Assembly (NCBI GenBank): GCA_018873245.2
Contig: JAEMBT020000006.1
Location: 8,639,855 to 8,703,854, forward strand
Origin: Archegozetes longisetosus
Taxonomy: Eukaryota > Arthropoda > Arachnida > Sarcoptiformes > Trhypochthoniidae
DNA length: 64,000 bases
Direction: 5' to 3'
In this document: positions 31,655 to 45,800 of the stretch, piece by piece
Numbering within the stretch: position 1 is the stretch's first letter
How the letters are laid out: each line of letters opens with the position of its first letter
Position numbers and translations under genes: made by a program
Notes under the pieces: model-generated
The model's database searches: none
The model's input: only the letters and a program-made list of their open reading frames with translations
Told to the model about the DNA's origin: nothing

Positions 31655-34543
31655 ATTCTTTTAAACAAACATTTTGAAATTTTTCAGTTCCTAAAGTAAA
31701 AAATAGGACAAAACGTTTACTACATTTACAATAGGATTAACAAAACAACTCTAATTTTAGAATAGGTAGTAAACATTACTCTGAAGATTATCGAAATTAG
31801 TTTTGCCAACAAGACATTTAATTGCTTGTCTCGAGAAATTGAAAAATACAGTTTAATCAGTTGTGTGGGCAAGAATATAGCTTATACTAAACTGATAATT
31901 AGGGCAAAATGGAATCAAGCAATCAGACATTTGAACTGAAATCTGGGTCTAATTGGATTCAGTCAGTAATTTGTTCAATTCTAATGCTTTGGGAATTGAA
32001 ACTTTAGTTTGAATCTACAGTATTGCTCAATATTATAATGAGCTAATATATATGCATGATTGATTTGTTTAATGAATTATGTATCTAAAAATTAATAAAA
32101 GTTATTGCAGAAGCTGTTTGGATTGCTGGCTTTGGTGATGTGAGTAAATTTTATAATTTTTTCAGTAATCAAGTATTTCAGCATTATCTCTAGCATTTTC
32201 TATAGCTTTGCATGTTGCACAGGTATGTTGGGAAAATGTCTACAAATCAAAGTCTTTTCACGTCACGTATTCTTCGACTTAATTCTTGGAACTCAAAGTC
32301 AACCCCAAGTATCCAGTAGCTTTAAGTTAAATTTAAAAACAGATAATTTAAGTCTTTAAACACGGAAATTATCAAAATGAAATTATTTTGACTTAGTAGT
32401 GATATGAAAGATTTGGTAAAAAAATTCTCATAAAAAATGATGTCTGACTTATTAACAGCAGTTGAAGCATTAAAAATGATTTAATAAACTTTTCTATAAG
32501 TAAATTGATTGAATAAGCCACAATTTGAGTTAATTAAAGTAATCTATATTGGTTTGACAGAACAAATAAAAGTTAAAACCACTGATGCACAACTTAATAT
32601 TCGCAGACAAACTAATCTATTATGTAAACATACCTTATGTTTGAATTCTCTGCAGCTCATCTCTCGTTTGAATACAAAACAACCGACTGGCCCTCTAAAA
32701 AGTTATTCAGGAATTAATGAATATCTAAAATTAAATTTTTCATGCAGCGTTCATAAATCTTGTAAACTTTCTGCCTGACAAATAGTCCTGATTACAAATA
32801 GAATGACTAGAATTTAAAGTCTGCAAACATTTAGGAATTTAGTTGATTCAAACTTCGTTCCACTTAATAATAATAAAATGATTCATTAAAAGATAATATA
32901 GATAATAGAAATTCAGTTCACTCTTGTTTAATCCGGGTACTTATCATTCAAACAATACAAATAGAGATGTAGGTGAAAATGATTGACAAATGAAAATTTG
33001 TGCAAAACTTATTGATTATCGAAATCATTATCAAAATTGATTAAGATTTTCAAAGCTGACAGAGCTTCAAATAGTTGAAGTTAGATGTTGAGAATTAAGC
33101 GATAACCGAATTGCAAGTTTTAGTAAGTAGTGATTGTGAAAATAAGATGTACGATGGATGAAAAAAGTGCAGTGACAGGTCAGTGACAGAGCGTTGGTCG
33201 TAGTTGGAAAGAGAGAGAAATATAGAGAAAATAAATCTCTGTCGGTTTGAAGCGTTAACATAGGAAGGTATAGTGAGCTAATCAGGCGTATGTCAGAGCA
33301 TTTGCTTTTCTGCCTGATTCATCCTATTGTAATTCACCCACTTGTTATTTTTTGAGTTTCAGCATTCTTTCTTCGGCCGATGGCGAGTCCGAGCGTATAG
33401 TCTGGTGTGAGTTTATTTTATAACTGTAGGACTGGTTGCAACGAATGCGTGTATAATGAGTGAAAAAAGGTTTTCTTCGCACGGATATCAGGATTCTATT
33501 GTAGTATAAAACAGGCATTACTGGCATTACAAATAGTATATTTACCAGAGGATAATAGATGAAGTGTTTTCAAGTACTGGCGCTTATTTGTCACTCTGTG
33601 TTGATTTTATGCTCATTTTATAAATAGCTGAAAAGTGCTTAAAGGCTTGTTTCCCTAACTTTAGCCTTTCTAGAAGTGCAGTTTATGTGATGTATGCCTT
33701 TGGTCGTAGATCTGATGGTTTTTAACCTGGTTTCCAGACCAGGGGTAATAAACAGGTGCTCAATAATATTTAGAGTTGAGTGAATTATTTGCAACCCTCA
33801 GCTCTGGTCTAATACACCAGAGACAACAATGTCATCTCAGGTGTTTTGCAGTTCTTCTGTGATGCAGTTTTGCACATCTTTTTCCAATTCAATTGATCCG
33901 TCTATGCGTTATAGGCGTGAGCGTATCCAATGGCACCCAATATAACTTGTATCGACTTTCAGCTTCAACTTACTATTGGCTGCTTCAGACTAAAGGAAAG
34001 GCGTCACAAATGGGAGTGAAGATTGCGAGGATTGCAGCTGGAAAAATGTTGTGCATGAACGCGTGCCACTATCACAGTGTATGTGCTTATATTGCAAATC
34101 ATGCTAACTATCAATGCTGACTATCAACGCTAACTATCAATCCAGCAATACTGCTATTACTATATATTCTTCTAATGCTATTTCATCAAATATGTTGACC
34201 ACCTAAAACATCTTTGTATTCTGCATAGATCCATCTTTTTTATTATGTGCGCTAATATTAATCTAATTGAATCGATTGTGATTGTGCTCTGCCATCAAAG
34301 TATTATAACTAATCTCCAGTGTTGTTAGTTTAAAGAAGATGTGTTGATAAACGTTTTCACTCGTAATTAACTTGCAATTTGTCGATTTATATTTCGAGCA
34401 ACAGAAATCGTTAGTGATTTAGCGGTTTATAAAGTTTTTATATAAATATATTCAGGAAATACAGTGTAATACATACTAAATCCAAAATTTCGCCCTCACT
34501 GACCACCGTTGGGATCTCATCCAATTCGGACAACTGCAATAAT

Positions 34544-34571
34544 ATGGCCGATTCGCAAACATCGCCTCAAA
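34544..34571 (+). CDS. Isl1: Islet exon 1: first nine codons
   Basis: MADSQTSPQ plus one base, then A|GTAAGT. The shortness and the open phase make it less certain than the rest. However, the donor is good and the phase fits exon 2 to give R10. Confidence 0.75.
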
Positions 34572-37500
34572 GTAAGTTTGATTCAAGACTAAAGATAGTT
34601 GTTTGCAATGAGCGGCGACTGTCACCACTCTTTCATAGCGATCGCCAATTTGCTGGCGACGAGTTGCTTATCAATCTTTCTTGAGTCGCGGTTTCTGCAT
34701 ATTTCACTGCAATCAGAGCTATGATATTTTGCTTCTCTTTGGGAGCCACACCTTAATTAGTTGTTTAACTATTTATGTCTAAACATTTTTATGTGATATC
34801 ACAGTTTTTTGCATGATATGAACAATTTTATACAAACTTGAATTATGGTTATTTTTAAAGGGAAATGGCCAAGAATTGCATTGTGCGTTGGATGTGGTTC
34901 GCAAATATATGATCAGTACATATTACGTGTGTCACCAGACCTGGAATGGCACGCGGCTTGCCTTAAATGTGCTGATTGTCATCAATTCCTTGATGAGTCG
35001 TGTACTTGCTTCGTACGGGATGGCAAAACTTACTGCAAACGTGATTATTTGAGGTATGTGCAAAATAAACAACGCTCGTAGCAAACAAGCCTATTGGCAC
35101 CAAAACCCCACTTCAATCTTACATCTCTCTCATTAATTACTTCTTAAGTATTATTTATTAGCTTAGCATTTATAAATATTGCTTACTTTCGATTAGTAGA
35201 TTAATAGTTAGCTAATTTCGCGCAATCCTATTAGTTTATCATTACTTAAAACAAATACAACCGCATGAGTCAATATCTCATTCAAATATAATTACAAATC
35301 CTTAATAGACATTTTATTTTAATTACTGCTATTAAACAACTTTTTAAAAGTTACTTATCGTTCGATTTTTTAAAACTGGACTCATTTTTCCTATATCTAA
35401 TGTCTTGAATAGTAATGCATTCGATGTCATTAAAATTTATGATCCACCTGATTGTCGATCAATTGATGAATAAATCAAATATTGATTAGAATTTGATGAA
35501 TATCCTTCAACGAAATTTTATTCATTTATGCAGTCCGTCTTCTATCTGCCTCTATGTTGATTGTGAAGTGTATTTTTTGCTTTTTTTACTTTTTTTTGCT
35601 TTTTTTTTACTTTTTTCTCTATTTCATCTGATCTAAAACCCAACTGAATGAATGCAAATCATTTGAAATTCAGATTTTCACACTTTCAGTCTATTTATAG
35701 TTTAGTTTGAGATTAATCTGAACTGAAAAGATTAATTAGAGTTGCTTCAAAGTTTTTGATATCTACAATTTTGAATGACTCTGAAAAACAAGTTTTGAAG
35801 TATTTTTCATGTTATTCAAGCTATAAAACGGTTTATCCGGAGAGAAATCAGTTTTATATGGACATTATCAGTTTGAATAGGAGGCATACATATTACACGA
35901 TATATTCATATTACACGCTATTTGATATAAGGACCATATTATAACTATTCTTACTTCTATAACAATGGCACAGGATTCACTCTACTCTACTCCTTAATGT
36001 AGTGCTAACACCACTATAGGTCCAATTCAGTAGTCAATCTTAAGAACTTATTTGAGCAGAGCTCGCGACTGATTTGGGAACAGGGCAAAAGGCTTTGGAA
36101 TTGGTCGAAGCCTCGATTAGAGGATTTTATAAATTCAAACCACAAAGTTGTTGGTTTTTGCTTAGCTAAGCGATATGCCATGAGACTAACCCATCAGTTA
36201 CAGTGTATATACGGTGAATTATTCATATGAATTAGGATGAAAACCATGAAAACCCCCTTTAATGCAAAGAAGAGTCATCACTGCCTAAAGCAAACATCAT
36301 CTTTCATACATCTTTATTATGGGTTTACTATAGATATGAACGGCGCCATTCAAGCCAAACCAATCCAATCGGGAAAAAAAGGAATTTTTTCACCAAATAG
36401 GCAACAACACAAAGAAAGATTGACAGACTTGCTATAATTCATAGAGTAATCTTCCAGAGTGGTTCGTAATGGTGAAAGACTTTAGTCTTAGTCAAATGTA
36501 ATCACAATATAACTTAAATTATATGTTATAATATGCTATGTTCAGGCACTTATTCGTCAAGGACTGATCTTAAGTGGGATATTGTTAAATATTATCTGCT
36601 TTAATGCCATTGTGCCGATTGTTCAGATTGGCTACATTTAAATGAATTCTTATTAAGGTTTCTATTTGACTTACCTTTAAGTAAGTGTTTGAGTCAGTTT
36701 GAGCTGATCATTCTCTAGAGACAACTTTACAAATTTGACTTGTTTCTTGTGATTATTGAACTTTTTAAATGGTATCTCATTCTCATAAAACATGATTGTT
36801 TTTATGCTCAAACCAGTCAACCTGTCATTCTAGCCTTAGCTAATGGGTTAATCGATATGACTATTAACTTGGCTTAACTTAACTATTGGCAAATTTGATA
36901 GCTATAGATAAGCAACATTGAAAATTTCATGTCTTTATCTGCTTATTGTAATTATTTTTGTATTTATTAAGAACTTGACTGAAGCTTAAGCTGATGATTA
37001 AATAATAACATTGATAATAGAATTATTAGTATTATATTTATATTAACTCATAATCTAAAGTCCCATAACATTAGTCAACAAAATAAGTCTTGTTTTTCAA
37101 GCATCTCGTATTGAGTGTTTCATAACACTCTATTGAGAAGTCAACAAAAGTTAATCGCTAGAAAATGAGCCGCTTATCGCGTTAAGATGACGAACCACTT
37201 TATGTGTAAATGTTAAAGTTTATTTGAAATTCGGATCCAATTAATCAACATAATGCCTGTTTGAACCCTATGTTTGATATGGTTAGAAAACCACATGCGC
37301 TCCCTTTCTCTAAACCATCTGTTCTATGATTATTCATTAACTTAGCGCATCAATAAATCTAATACAGCCTTAATTTGTAATCGATACCATTCATAAAGAC
37401 TAGAATGATATTTTCAGAAAGGTCTCGATCAGTCATAACTATTTGTTGTGGAAAGATTATATTTTCTCTAAATGTGTCTTAATCTATAGGTTAACTTTAT

Positions 37501-38949
37501 TGCAAGTACACGATAGTGTGCGATAGCATGACATACACACTAGTTATCGCAATATTTCATTTCTAGAATGCTTTTCATAATCCAAGTCATTTATTTGTGT
37601 ACAATTCATTTAATCAATATTAGTTTTACGCTATTATTTCATTCAAATGTCTTAATTCAAACAATCTGTTAGTAAAAATTTGTTGTTTGTTTGATAGTTC
37701 ACTATAAGGCTGTATGATTTGTCTTTATGATGCCACAGCAAAATTCAATACTTGTTCCAAGTTATTTAGTTTCCTATTTACCTTAAATCTTCTATTTCAC
37801 GGGATAAGTTTTATTTTTTGTCCGATTAATTCAAATTATTAATTAATATAAGAAATTGAAAGTGTCTGCCTTGCGCATAGTTCCTATGTAATTTATGTTA
37901 TCGAATAGATTACAAAATGCTTTCGCTTCAGTCTATAAATCGGACATTCCTTAAACGTTTCACTAATCATTTAAGTGACTGAGCCGCAAAAAAGAATTGT
38001 AATTACAATATTAAAATAAATCGTTAATAAAAATGATTTTGCCGTTTATCAAAATTATCAAAAATGTTGTGCGCGACGCCTTGCCTAAAGTTCAAACTGA
38101 AGTCTAGGCAATAATTCTCGAAGTTAGGGCCAATTAGGCGTCTTATTTGCTATTTTTGAAGCCAATTATTATAACTTAATCAGTGATTCTGTTTTTCAAG
38201 AACTTTTATGCCAACATTTTTTCCATTATTTCGGATCTTAGTGTATATTTGGCTCATTTGATAGATTTGAAGTTGTCTTTGGTTAACTGAGTTTTCGCTG
38301 TTATGACTTTTATGCTGTCATTAATCTAATCTATTTTGAATTCAGTTGGCTTTCAATCTAGATCTAGACTAACGATTGTAACCTTGAATTAAACTAACAT
38401 ATTAAAAATCAAACTAACATATTAAAGTTCAAACTAATAGTGTATGGTAGGAATCATCAAAATAATCGATTTCGAGACTCAACAATTTTTGAAACCTACA
38501 AATTTTATAATACTGTTTATAACTTGAACAACTTTATAAATTTTACGGTCAATCAAACGGAATTCAAATTTGAGAATAAGGTTTCAACAAATTCACGGAT
38601 AAAACTATAAATGAGAGCCGAATGCAATTAAATTTTCTTAAAATCAATTTTGTTTTATCTGATTTTCCTTAAGATTTGGTCAGATAGAAAGCAATAAATT
38701 GATGAAATTAAATGTAATCATAAAAATTATCTGATACCATCTTCAAATCTTTGTCTATCATTGATCACTTATGTAGTGAAGAAATCTAATTATTTAATCT
38801 AACCTTTAAATCTTGACTATTAAATCGATTTAATATCCAAATAGCACTTATACTGGCAAAGAGAGAGAAACTGAAGCTTATATGATAGTATAGTTATGTT
38901 TAATCTGCTAAATATTCACTTAAATATTCGTTAGGCATTAGTTATGTGT

Positions 38950-39008
<59 letters not shown>

Positions 39009-42000
39009 TGAGCGCAAGAATGTAGTTGTACAATAAGTTACTATTTTATCTATTAATCTCCATTATTTCAGGTTATTTGGTGCGAAATGTGCCAAGTGTT
39101 CCATGAGTTTCAGCAAAAGTGATTTAGTGATGAGAGCTCGCAATAAGATATACCATATTGACTGTTTCCGTTGTATTGCATGTTCGAGACAACTAACACG
39201 AGGAGATGAATTTGCACTTAGAGATGATGGTCTCTTTTGTAAGGTAAAAGTCTTCTAATCATATAATCGGTCTTTTAATAGCGTAATTTAAGTATAAACC
39301 TTTTTATGAGCCTTCTAATTATAGTTTAAATTTAAGCGATTTTCTTATTTAATTTTGTTGTCTAATTACAGGCCGATCACGAAGTTTTGGAGAAAAGCGG
39401 ACCAATAGCCAGCTCTGACAAAGATATTAATGGAGGATCAAATGGTATCTCTCTTGGTAATGGACCCAATGTGGCAAACAGTGATATTAATGGTAATAAT
39501 ATTTCACCAAATTCTGGTAATCATCTGCAAATGACAGGTAAAGTAGTCGTTTTTGATTTATATCAATTTAGAGTTATTGTCAAATAGACATTTACAGCGG
39601 ACTCATGTAAATCAGTCACTGAACTCGCCTTTTCAACCTTGATCTCTAATTTTTCAATCGAATAGCTTTTAAACATTTAAAGTGTGTCTCATTATGCAGA
39701 ACGCTTTTTACATATACACTGTGTTATATATAAAGAAATGTTTTACATGTAAGAAACTTCAAACTAATTTGCTTATAATTTGACCTGATTTTTGTTTGTG
39801 ATTCTATAATTGATTCAAGAATATCGAAAGATAGCACTAAAACTGAGTTGAATGATTGAACACAAGAATGATTGAAATGGTAACTTGAACAAAATTTGTA
39901 TGTGAGAAGTCTGAATAGAATTAAGCATAGAACATTAGAGGAGCGGATTCGTTTTGCGCACTTCTTTTGCAGATGCACTTGAGAGATATGCAAATAAGTG
40001 AATTTGCGATTAGTTTCTAAGTGTCTAATAAAGAAGTCTCAGCGCATAATATGAGACACCGATGGCTCAAATGAGGTGTTCAAAAAACGGCAATATAAGA
40101 GTGCCTGAAATGTACTCTGTTTGAGTTAGTGTGCGGCGAGAGAAAAGCAAATATTGTTTTCAGAGGGAGGACACATATTCGGTCTCATCTCTTTTTCTCT
40201 CTTAGTCTCTACCATAATATTTGAACACCTGATTTGTTCACACGCGAGACGCGAAATCTGAGCCAAATGTTTGACTGTCTGGTTAATTAAAACGGACGTT
40301 TGCGTAGTTTTATGTTACGTGAGCCAAACGTTGAGCCAGGCTTTCAATATATGACAAACTATTTAGTACTTAGGGCAGACTTTCAATACATCACAAACTA
40401 TTCAATATTTAGGGCTTCTTCTAAGCTAACTTTCCATAAATTTGTACTACTTATGATGCACTTTGTTGTCTTATAAGTTATGCTTGAATCTTGATTGATT
40501 GAATAAAGTCTAACATAATTTATACCTCTTTCTCACCAAAGCTAATGCGGAACCGGTGCCAATGGGCCGACATCGAGAGTCAGGGAGACCTAGTGTTCAC
40601 AAACAGAGTTCGGAACATAAGCCGACTAGAGTGAGAACTGTGTTGAATGAGAAACAATTACATACATTGAGAACGTGTTATAACGCTAATCCACGTCCAG
40701 ATGCATTAATGAAAGAGCAATTAGTCGAAATGACCGGATTATCACCACGAGTTATTAGAGTTTGGTAAGAAGTCTATCAATTAGTTAAAAGTTACATTGA
40801 TTGAAGCCGAATGACTGAAGTCGAAACGTTTTTTCCTAAAAGGTTTCAAAATAAGAGGTGCAAAGACAAGAAGAGAAGCATTTTGATGAAACAGATGCAA
40901 CAACAAGAAAAGGTCAGTTGAAAAGGGTTGAAAATTATGGTTTTATACTAATTAAACTATTACAAAGAGAAGTTAAGCTGATAATTGCTTAGATAAAACG
41001 CTATGGTATTTATTCGTATATGAAGAAGTTTTTCTACTAAAGAATATAGAGTTTGTGCTCAATTAATAATACAGATCACGCATAAGAGACGTGCAATTAA
41101 AAATCAGTCATTGCATCCAAAATACAATGTGCTAGAGTAGCAAAAAAGCAAAACTTGCTGTTTGCCAATAATTAACTTTAATTATGTCTAACTTTCCCCC
41201 TTTCCCCTTCAATAACTACCCCAGTATTCCGTTTGCATATTGTCAATATGAACAGCGGAACAGAGATCTTCTCCATATAAGATCAGGTTAACATTAATTC
41301 GACGATTTTAGACTCAGACTTCTATAACTGTATTCAATTTAGGATTAATTACCATACAAATAAATTTGACTAATATTTATGCAGCCTATTGAAAGTGCAA
41401 TGAATATTGAAGCTTTTTTGCACGATTTATCTTTTTGTTGAGTTACAATTATTAGGAATTGGAGTCCAGAGTTCGTAGAATTGAATAGCTCTTGTCGATG
41501 AGTCTAAAATTGAAGTTAGATAAACTTAAGGACTCTTTCTTCACTTTCATAATTAAAAGTCTGAGAAGAGATTCAACAGACTTGGCTGTATGCCCTTTAA
41601 ATTGATTTGTATGGCATTCCTGTGCTCTACACCTAACATGTGACGAGAAACAGTAGCCAGATTTTAGACCATCTTTACTGCTTTTAGATCCTTTAGATCA
41701 GGTCTTAGAGTCTTCTTATGCTTACAAAAATATGTTTGTCTAAATATGCCATTAAAAGCAAAATCTCTCTCTTTCCATAAAATCTTTTCTATAATACAAC
41801 AAATCTATTACTTAAAAAAATCAAAGCATTATTGGTACTAAATTTTTTGTTGTTAAATAATGCACGCATTTTAGTGTTGGTGACCCTTAAATAGTGAATT
41901 TAACACTACTCACTAGTAAGTAGTGATGTGTGAGAAGACGCCGTCCTTAATATAGCCTTATATTCAATGCTATACCAGTAAATGTATGCCTTAAAAGCAC

Positions 42001-42764
42001 TTTTTCATAAAGGGCTACATTAGCGAATGTTTTTTAGAATCGCTTTACACAATCTCGCAATAGTTGTGCTGCAATGTAGAGAAAAGTACATCTTTTGTTG
42101 TATAAGTAAGTGCGTAGAAAAACCAAAAAGAGAGCTCCCTTTTAATGTATAGCGCTCTCCTCTTTTTGACTAAGTTGGTCAACCGTGTATATGTGCCTAC
42201 ATAGAGACACAGAGTAAAGTATACAGACATAGAGTATTGCATACATATAGTATACCATGCGTATAGTATACCATACGTACAGTATAGCATACGTACAACA
42301 TAGCCTAAGTACAGCATTAAACACAGACATCTAGTATAGCATTACGTCCCCTCTTCTAATGGCATGCCTTTTCAATACAAACACAAACTATAAAAGTAGT
42401 GAATATATAGATTCGAAATATGAAGCAAAACATAGTGGAGAAGAATAAATTCGCTTATGCCTTATAACTAGATTAATTATTAGATATAGGGAACACATTG
42501 CTAGCTTGAGAGTGCATTCATGCTGAGCTCTTTATGAGATTAAACAACAGACTCTATTCCTGGTGCCTCTTCCATGCACTTCTTCAAGTCCCAAGTGGCT
42601 TGTCCGTACTCTCCTCCCAAAAATACATCAAATTCTTGTTACAATAGAAGCACCTTTATCTTGTTACCATTTCGTACACTACTCCATTCCAACCATTGCA
42701 TCCTAACCATCATCTATATAAATATATCTCTTCTCGCGCTCTCCTGTCTACCTTGTCTCTCGTA

Positions 42765-42824
<60 letters not shown>

Positions 42825-45800
42825 ACCAATTCGCACCAATTCTATCCGAAACATTCTCTTCGCCCCTTTTCAAATATTAATAGCATAATGATGAGTAACG
42901 AGAACCTAATATGTCTCGAGGGGTTCTGTCATTTCACATTTGAAATTATAGCAAAAAAATACTAGAGAGAATAGTTGGAAACCTGCAAAAAAAAAGCTTA
43001 TTCAATAACTAGTAGCATAGAAGACAGCGAGTATTCTGAAGCTTAACATTTAACATATAAGTTACGGATTAAACACAATAATGTTGATAAGTTACAAAAG
43101 CATTGACAAAATTTGAAATTCGGTGTTTTAGAGAATAAAAAGTGTCCTCTCTTTCAAAAATTAGTTTGCCTGAAGGGATGCGCAAACTGTGATCTCATCG
43201 TTTGCATGTAATAGTAGGGCAGATGGTTCGGGTACAAATGGGCCAAAACTAACGCTACCCATAATTGATTCTGGGTTTTGAGTTGCTCTTCATTGCCAAA
43301 CAACAAAAAGATTCTTATCTTGAGAAGCCGTGTGGGCCGCAGCCACTGATTTTCATCAAACAGGTCTCTTGAGAGTTATATCATTGGCAGCAATCAGTTC
43401 TGAATTCATTTACAGATATAGTGACTCTTACTTTTTCATATTTGTTCAGACACAGAGATTGTATATAGTGATCAAAAGAATAAAGTGAGTCAACAAAACA
43501 ATGTTACGATAAATGTATTATATTATAGCTATTTGTCATTGTTATGGATACAGTGGGCAAACAAATAAATCAGCCCTAACTCAAGTGCAGTATATCTCTC
43601 GCTATAATAGATGTTCAAACACCAACTTCCAAATTAACAAAGAATTATTTAAATAAGTCTATATTTGTGGTATTTAACTATTCAGATTACCAGTTATTAA
43701 CTCTATCAATCGATTGAATCACATCTGCTTAAACGCAGATCTGTTTCAGGTCTCTTTACTGGTGGATTTTGGTTTAGAATATCTAAATGAATAACTAGCT
43801 AAGTAAATAAGCTCTAGATTCCAATGAATCAGATTCCATGATGTCTCATTCTGGAGAGTGTTCAATGTGCTTATATTCATAAAATATTATATTTAAACAT
43901 TTCAAACATCTTAGGAGGTGATAAAATTGTGACAATTTTGCGTTCAATAAGTCTGTTATCAGTTGACTTGTTGGATGTATATTTAAAAATACTAAAGTTT
44001 AAGGTATTTTTTAGGTTCTTAAAGTTAGAATCTGTAGAATTAGTGTTATTTTATAGATATAGAAACTGGTTAAAACAGTAATTACATAAATAGTGGTTAA
44101 ATATTTACACTTCTCACTACTTAAACCTATGTTTTTATAACCTCTTCAGCTAAGCTTTTAATTAGAATTTCAAAGTACCAGCAATAAAAGCGTTTATTAT
44201 TTTGATGTCTGCAGATCTCAAACAAAATCAATTTACAATATATTTAAAATGTAAATTCCTAACAATCAAATAATTCAAGGTTTCAATGCATAGTAGGTGA
44301 GACAAAATGAAGCCAATTGTTCAGGTTCCGCGAGAATTGTTCACCAAACATTCTGTCACAAGAGTGGGAGTGTAGCTTAATAGATTTAAAATAATAATTA
44401 TAACTGCATTTCAACATCAAATTGAAAACCGTATCCCTGCGAGAGTCATAATTGTATTGAAAGTGTAGTGATAGAGAGAAATAGATATGATTATTTTAGG
44501 AGTCTTCAAGCATTCGAGAGCGTAAAGTAGTTGAAATGTATTGGAAAGGCTCAAATTAGGATCTTTATGTATGTGACTCATGCAGAGCAGAACTCGACTT
44601 TGACAGAGTTGGACTATGTAGTTGTAAGTGAATGCAGTGCTAATAGTGTGAGTTAGACCAGTGAAAAAGTAGACCAAGCGTAACGTTTGTTATTGAAGCT
44701 GCCGAAACAAATCAGGCCTGATGTGCATCTTTTTCAACGAATAATTTGATTATTGCTTTTTTCATAACTAGAATTCGAACTGAAAAGTGTCAAAGTAAAT
44801 CAGAAACACAATTTAAACCAGTATCTAATCAAATCAAACGCTGTAATGCATTCAGTATTTTTGCAGTAATTGCCGTTTAAGTGCCGATTGCACTTAGAGT
44901 ACCAACTGACAGGTCGAGGGTCTCGACTTCAAGTTTAGGTAAATGTAAGTTTAAATCATCCAAAGAGAATGGACTAAAAAATGGTAGTAATAATAATAAT
45001 AATAATAATAATTACAAAGCGCTGATTTTTATTTCTTTTGTACGAATCTCTTATGAGTGCCTGTTGTGAGAGAGTTCACATGGAGTGAAAGCAACTTGAA
45101 ATCATAAGTACATATTATATGCATTACACAACGAAACAATTGAAAGTATAGATCGATGTATTTGAGACGCATTTGTGTGCTTAGGCTCCCGACTGGGATT
45201 GTTGGTCCTACTTAGGCGCGTGTCTCTATGCAGGAGTGAGCCTAAAATACACGTGTCAGTATATAAAACTTGGGAATTATCGGCTTTTGTGTATTCTGAA
45301 TGTCACACAAACTTGTGCATTATATTTTACTCGCTAGTTCATTAAATGCTTTTATTCCCGCACTAAAAGATTCCTTTCTCTAGGAGTGAAAAGAGAGAAA
45401 AGGCATGCCATATATTGCCATATATTATGTATTATTATATTATGGTTTGCGTGTCTCGCACAGATATCTGCGCAGACTATAAGCCAAGCTAAGGATAGAG
45501 ACCGATAATGTATTGTCTGTGTGGTTGCGCGTAACGCGTGTCATCCACGTGTGTCACGCAAACCTTCAATTTTACCTGTGCGAGACTTTACGTTGGCCAG
45601 ACTACAAATCACAGTGACTAATGATCATTACTATGTTTACTACTGAAGCGGAGATAGCTTTTTGTTCATATATTTCTTTTGTTTTCATGTCAAGCATTTT
45701 TCTGTTGACTATATTTATGGTTAAACATATAAATATATTTAAAAAACTAAAATATAGAAAAGCGACCAAAAAGTCAGTAAATTATTTCTTATATTTTGTT

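Larger units (their letters stand above)
26754..34543. other. Shared upstream region between divergent Nav and Islet genes
   Basis: 7.8 kb between the two start codons. It must contain the 5' leaders, any untranslated exons and promoters of both genes. I see a long perfect-stem hairpin (26939-27039), a 12-nt tandem repeat (30109-30156), two weak open frames (30207-30590 + and 31466-31654 -) and otherwise AT-rich sequence. No promoter element could be assigned. Confidence 0.6.
35054..39071. other. Isl1: Islet intron 2 (4.0 kb)
   Basis: Between LIM1 and LIM2. It contains a 20-nt tandem pair at 38391-38440 and a GA microsatellite at 38954-39000. No coding sequence is seen; it may hold enhancers. 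Confidence 0.6.

Noticed and set aside
33893..34120. 75-codon frame upstream of Islet
   Set aside because: No recognisable domain; probably Islet leader or flanking DNA.
44881..45069. Open frame with an Asn run, considered as an extra Islet exon
   Set aside because: The only good acceptor upstream opens onto a stop in the required phase, and exons 6 and 7 already join in phase.
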